From an uncultured Pseudomonadota bacterium (lineage in GTDB: Bacteria; Desulfobacterota_B; Binatia; UBA9968): a stretch of 8,737 nt of DNA. The DNA lies in assembly GCA_946478635.1 (NCBI GenBank), contig CAMLCX010000179.1:1-8737 (forward strand), written 5' to 3'. A program made the translations under genes and the position numbers. This document shows, piece by piece, positions 5,640 to 8,737 of the stretch (position 1 is the stretch's first letter; every line of letters begins with the position of its first letter). The notes below the pieces were generated by a model. It was not told where the DNA came from, made no database searches, and saw only the letters and a program-made list of their open reading frames with translations.

Positions 5640-6827
5640 ATGTCTTCGCCAAAAATCTGGAACAATCGCATCGGTGCTCTGGCGCTGGGGCTTGGCCTTG
5701 CCATGAGCGTAGTGATCCTGCCGTGCTGGTGGAGCATCGTTCGCGATCACAACCCTTCTTGCAGTGCGTACAAGCCCGATTTCGTAAGTTTGTACACCGG
5801 CGCCGTGTTGATGCGAACGGACCGGGCGGCGCTTTACGATCTCGAAAAGCAACGGCTGGTTCAACAGCCCATCGACCCGACGCGTGGCAGTTGGGTCCTG
5901 CCGTTTTTCTACCCGCCGTTTTTTGCCGTCGCGCTCCTGCCGCTGGCCTCGATGTCTTTCTCCGCGGCATTCGCAACGATGACAATGGTCAATCTGGCTT
6001 TGCTCGCGGCCGCCATCGTAATTCTCGTACGAAAACTCCGATTGAACCGCCAGCAAACCAACTGGTTGATGCTCTCGACGCTGTGCAATTACGGCGTCCA
6101 TTATGCGTTGCTCGAAGCTCAAACTTCTTTCATCGCGCTCATGCTGCTGGTGCTCTTCGTCATGGCTCTGCAGGATTCAACCCGCGGCAAAGCCGGAACC
6201 TGGGCGAGCTTGATGGTTTTCAAACCGCAACTCGCCGTCGCGCCGTTTTTGGTTTTGTTCGGCAAGAAACGGTGGCGTGAGATTGGATTGAGCCTGGTGA
6301 TCCTCGTTTTGTTGGGGCTGGTCTCGCTGGCGGCGGTCGGCATCGAAGGGGTGCGCGCTTACCTGGAACTGTCGCGGCGTGCGGCAGCGGGCGATGAATT
6401 TCTGCATATCCAGCCCGAGGGAATGCATAACCTCCGCGCGCTCGCCTACTTTTTTTTCGCGCCGCCGTGGAGAGAATTCATTTGGTGGAGCGTTACATTG
6501 GCAGCAGTGGTGCTCATCTATATTAAAAGCCGGCCGATCGACATGTCCGCCGGGATCTCTTTTACGGATTGGATAAGTATTTTGCTTGCCGGCGTTCTCA
6601 TCGCGCCTCATCTTCATAGCCACGACCTGACATTGCTCATCGTGCCTGCTGCCTTCATTTTGAAACAGGCGGGTGATGCCGTGCCGCCGCTAGTTTCTTT
6701 CGCTCTTATCGCCGTGGGCATACTGCCGTTGATCAATTCGGTTGCCTATCCCTATTTGCCCCCCTTATTACCTATCGCATTGCTCGTTTTTCTGGCCGCG
6801 GAACTTCGGCGCGGGTTGACGACGTAA
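5640..6827 (+). CDS. GT87 / DUF2029-type integral membrane glycosyltransferase
   Basis: A 395-residue, very hydrophobic protein with roughly ten membrane spans by eye, for example 11-30, 108-130, 161-177, 214-234, 280-296, 310-324, 329-341, 350-367 and 374-387. GT87 enzymes are GT-C-fold transferases that move mannose or similar sugars from a polyprenyl-phosphate donor on the outer face of the membrane. Matching landmarks are the first extracytoplasmic loop KPDFVSLYTGAVLMRTDRAALYD (45-67), with Asp47 at the position of the proposed catalytic acid, FFYPPFFAV (89-97) for the usual YPP motif, and MVFKPQLA (192-199) for the KPQ motif. The GQ-type motif appears as LLEAQTSF (157-164). The start is uncertain: 5640 lacks a Shine-Dalgarno and TAG at 5625 blocks longer frames. 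A T8 run at 6450-6457 is intact in frame. Acceptor and donor are unknown, and it does not fit the catabolic neighbours. Confidence 0.82.
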   Translation: MSSPKIWNNRIGALALGLGLAMSVVILPCWWSIVRDHNPSCSAYKPDFVSLYTGAVLMRTDRAALYDLEKQRLVQQPIDPTRGSWVLPFFYPPFFAVALLPLASMSFSAAFATMTMVNLALLAAAIVILVRKLRLNRQQTNWLMLSTLCNYGVHYALLEAQTSFIALMLLVLFVMALQDSTRGKAGTWASLMVFKPQLAVAPFLVLFGKKRWREIGLSLVILVLLGLVSLAAVGIEGVRAYLELSRRAAAGDEFLHIQPEGMHNLRALAYFFFAPPWREFIWWSVTLAAVVLIYIKSRPIDMSAGISFTDWISILLAGVLIAPHLHSHDLTLLIVPAAFILKQAGDAVPPLVSFALIAVGILPLINSVAYPYLPPLLPIALLVFLAAELRRGLTT

Positions 6828-6870
6828 GCCCTGTCGTCTCGATGGATGGAACTGCGTGGCTAAAGCGGAC

Positions 6871-6913
6871 GTCAAAGTGTTGTTGCAGTGATTTTGACAA
6901 CGCCGAGCCGGCG
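6871..6913 (+). promoter_or_regulatory. Possible -35 box and dyads upstream of the SDR
   Basis: TTGACA at 6894-6899 is a perfect -35 hexamer, but the expected -10 region holds only TAGCTA-like sequence (6918-6923), a poor match. GTCAAA (6871-6876) and TTTGAC (6893-6898) form a dyad that overlaps the -35, and CGCCG-AGC-CGGCG (6901-6913) a small hairpin. An activator-dependent or repressed promoter is conceivable. The rest of the 170-base gap shows nothing further. Confidence 0.22.
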
Positions 6914-6997
6914 GTGATAGCTAGTTGAATGAAGCGTGATCCGTGCAGCGATCAAGTGTGAGTCAAGCCAGGATCGTTAAAACAATAAGGAACTCCG

Positions 6998-7762
6998 ATG
7001 GGATTGTTGGACGGAAAAGTGGTGATCGTCACGGGCGGCGGACATGGCATCGGCAAAGCTTACTGTTTAGGTATTGCGCGCGAAGGGGGAACCGCGGTGG
7101 TCGCCGATATCGACGGCCAAGCGGCGGATGACGTCGCCAAAGCGATCAAGGACCGCGGCGGCAAGGCGCTGGCGGCCAGGGTCGACGTGGCTAACTTCGC
7201 CAGCTGTCGGGAGATGGCGGAGAAAACCCTCGATGCCTACGGCAAGATCGACGGTTTGGTCAACAATGCGGCGATTTTCATGAGCGTGCCGGCGGAAAAG
7301 GGAAGTTGGCAAGAAATCACCGAGGAAGCGTGGGACCGGATCATGGCGGTCAACGTCAAGGGACTGTGGCTTTGCAGCCGGGCGGTGGTCCCGGCAATGC
7401 AACAACGCAAGCAAGGCAGCGTGGTGAATATTTCCTCCAACATGGCGTTCAACGGCGGCCTGACGATGATGCACTACGTTACCTCGAAGGCTGCGGTGGT
7501 CGGTTTCAGCCGCGTGCTCGCGCGCGAGCTCGGCCCGGACAACATCCGGGTGAATACCTTGGCGCCGGGAGCGACGATGAGCGAGGAAAAAGCGACGGAA
7601 GAGGCGCTGAAGAATTACCAGCGCTCGGCTTCGACGCGAATCCTCAAAAGGATCGAGCAGCCCGAAGATTTGGTTGGAACAGCGCTCTATTTGTTATCGG
7701 ACTTGAGCACCTTCGTGACCGGACAAACCATACTTGTGAATGGCGGGGCGGTGCTGCATTAA
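6998..7762 (+). CDS. Short-chain dehydrogenase/reductase (classical SDR)
   Basis: A 254-residue protein of typical classical SDR length with every key motif. The cofactor loop is TGGGHGIG (12-19). NNAA (89-92) is the structural motif, and the catalytic tetrad is Asn119 in VNVKG, Ser147 in NISSN, Tyr160 and Lys164 in Y-x-x-x-K. PG is at 190-191 after VNTLAPG, and the FVTGQ-NGG end is at 239-250. Asp37 at the end of beta-strand 2 (VADID) is the residue that normally selects NAD(H) over NADP(H). The protein would oxidise a secondary alcohol or reduce a ketone in the cytoplasm. AAGGAA at 6987-6992 lies five bases before the ATG. The amidohydrolase follows after 87 bases in the same direction, and such pairs are common in degradation clusters. 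Names like FabG or 3-hydroxyacyl dehydrogenase would be over-precise. Confidence 0.95.
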   Translation: MGLLDGKVVIVTGGGHGIGKAYCLGIAREGGTAVVADIDGQAADDVAKAIKDRGGKALAARVDVANFASCREMAEKTLDAYGKIDGLVNNAAIFMSVPAEKGSWQEITEEAWDRIMAVNVKGLWLCSRAVVPAMQQRKQGSVVNISSNMAFNGGLTMMHYVTSKAAVVGFSRVLARELGPDNIRVNTLAPGATMSEEKATEEALKNYQRSASTRILKRIEQPEDLVGTALYLLSDLSTFVTGQTILVNGGAVLH

Positions 7763-7767
7763 AGTAC

Positions 7768-7795
7768 GAGTCTCGAGTTTTGAGTCTTGGGTCTC
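7768..7795. repeat. Period-7 tandem repeat, GNGTCTN x4 (second locus)
   Basis: Heptamers GAGTCTC, GAGTTTT, GAGTCTT and GGGTCTC begin five bases after the SDR stop codon. The unit and orientation are those of 2130-2157. Confidence 0.8.
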
Positions 7796-7831
7796 GTGTT
7801 AACGCGAAACTCGGGAGCGTAGACTCGCGAC
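7770..7831. repeat. 62-base imperfect palindrome centred on GTTAAC
   Basis: The 31-base arms meet at GTTAAC (7798-7803). Comparing the left arm with the reverse complement of the right gives 20 of 31 matches, and several mismatches are T/C changes that still allow G-U pairing in RNA. The left arm contains most of the heptamer array; the right arm holds diverged inverse copies such as CGGGAG and AGACTC. It ends seven bases before the ribosome binding site of the amidohydrolase gene. Confidence 0.6.
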
Positions 7832-7849
7832 TGTCCTTGGAGGTAAACC

Positions 7850-8737
7850 ATGGGATGGATCGACGCGGATGCTCATGTGGTCGAAAGCCCGCAAACCTGG
7901 GAATACCTGACGCCTTCTGAAGACAAGTTTCGTCCGATGTTGTTCAAACCGGAGAACGACACTCAAAAGGCGCACTGGGTGATCGACGGCAAAATCCGCG
8001 GCTTGTTTCGCTTCACGTTCAGCAAGGAAGACCTTGTCAAAAAATCCGCCGAGACCGGGCGCGACATGACGACGACCATGGCGACGCGCGATCTCGCCGA
8101 TGTCCGCGCGCGAATCAGCCACATGGATGAGCTCGGCATCGACATTCAGGTTTTATATCCGAGCATCTTTCTCGATCAGTGCACCGAGCGGCCGGACACG
8201 GAAGTCGCCCTGTGCGGCGCTTACAATCGCTGGCTGGCCGATGTCTGGAAGCAGAGCGATGGACGCTTGCGCTGGATGGCGGCGCTGCCGCTGCTCAGCA
8301 TGCCCGATGCGCTCGACCAGTTGAAGTTTGCCAAGGAGAATGGCGGCTGCGGGATCTTCATGCGCCCGCTGGAAGGCACGCGCCAGATTACCGATCCGTA
8401 CTTTTTCCCGTTGTACGAGCAGGCGCAGAAGATCGATTTTTGCATCGGCCTGCATCAGTCCAACGGCAGCGCTGCGGCGGTCGCTATGATGGTCAATCCC
8501 GACGGCAGCAGGGATTTTTTTAATCAGTATAGGATTTTCAACGTTGGCGCGCTATTCCGCATCATGAATTGCGGCATGCCCAAAATGTTTCCCAAGCTGC
8601 GCTTCGGCTTCATCGAAACGGCGGCCTCCTGGGTGCCGTGGGTGATCTACGAGCTGCGCCGGCGATTGGATACCGTGCATAGCAAATTGCCGGAGGATAT
8701 TCTCGAGCGCTCCGGTATCTTCGTGACCTGCCAGATC
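7850..8737 (+). CDS. Amidohydrolase family 2 protein (partial, cut by the window end)
   Basis: The frame is open for 296 codons to the last base with no stop, so the C-terminus is missing; family members are usually about 350-400 residues. PF04909 proteins are TIM-barrel metal hydrolases or decarboxylases related to ACMSD and gamma-resorcylate decarboxylase. Landmarks are IDADAHVVE (4-12), with Asp7 and His9 where ACMSD-type enzymes have HxH, ELGIDIQVLYPS (94-105), YNRWLADVW (125-133), LHQSNG (201-206) with His202 as a probable metal ligand, and FPKLRFGFIETAASWVPW (247-264). The final metal-binding Asp, expected in a later GSDYPH-type motif, lies beyond the window. GGAGG at 7839-7843 lies six bases before the ATG. 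The gene follows the SDR and may act on the same substrate. A T7 run at 8515-8521 stays in frame. Confidence 0.9.
   Translation, partial: MGWIDADAHVVESPQTWEYLTPSEDKFRPMLFKPENDTQKAHWVIDGKIRGLFRFTFSKEDLVKKSAETGRDMTTTMATRDLADVRARISHMDELGIDIQVLYPSIFLDQCTERPDTEVALCGAYNRWLADVWKQSDGRLRWMAALPLLSMPDALDQLKFAKENGGCGIFMRPLEGTRQITDPYFFPLYEQAQKIDFCIGLHQSNGSAAAVAMMVNPDGSRDFFNQYRIFNVGALFRIMNCGMPKMFPKLRFGFIETAASWVPWVIYELRRRLDTVHSKLPEDILERSGIFVTCQI

Noticed and set aside
6450..6457. T8 run in the glycosyltransferase gene as a frameshift
   Set aside because: The frame before and after the run is continuous and keeps hydrophobic, family-like sequence to a normal end.
13..8737. A defence system, biosynthetic cluster or prophage
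   Set aside because: All eight genes fall into common metabolic, transport or structural families. No nuclease, integrase, phage structural, NRPS/PKS or toxin-antitoxin signature was found.

Overview
The window looks like a piece of a chromosome from an uncultivated, GC-rich soil or sediment bacterium. The guess rests on style: high GC at third codon positions, strong GGAGG-type ribosome binding sites, expanded NMT1/THI5-like periplasmic binding proteins without transporter partners, a mix of SDR, amidohydrolase-2, aldo-keto reductase and alpha/beta-hydrolase genes, and gaps filled with short degenerate repeats. Such a mix is familiar from metagenome-assembled genomes of the old 'Deltaproteobacteria' (Binatota/Desulfobacterota-like), Rokubacteria and Tectomicrobia. 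The lineage is inferred, not shown. No RNA gene, insertion sequence, CRISPR array, integrase or phage gene was seen.

Layout. 13-993 (+) is an aldo-keto reductase in which Ser replaces the family's catalytic His. 1119-2117 (+) is a seven-Asp-box beta-propeller. A 343-base convergent gap (2118-2460) holds a heptamer tandem repeat, a C5/G5 hairpin and a 129-base palindrome. 2461-3441 (-) and 3604-4581 (+) are two divergently transcribed, paralogous, secreted substrate-binding proteins. 4766-5593 (+) is an alpha/beta hydrolase, 5640-6827 (+) a multi-pass GT87/DUF2029-type membrane glycosyltransferase, 6998-7762 (+) a classical SDR, and 7850-8737 (+) an amidohydrolase-2 family protein cut by the window end.

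How it may work together. The secreted binding proteins would capture a small organic compound, and the hydrolase, SDR, amidohydrolase and aldo-keto reductase are the classes of enzyme that hydrolyse and oxidise or reduce such compounds. This is a plausible catabolic neighbourhood, but no substrate can be named, and gaps of 87 to 184 bases argue against one tight operon. The glycosyltransferase does not obviously belong to that theme.

The most unusual part is the intergenic DNA. Four of the gaps downstream of genes carry repeats starting within about 15 bases of a stop codon. Three are period-7 tandem arrays (two of them the same GNGTCTN family), and there are four kinds of inverted repeat. 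These look like dispersed REP/MITE-like or minisatellite elements rather than ordinary terminators. No clear new defence or biosynthetic system is present.
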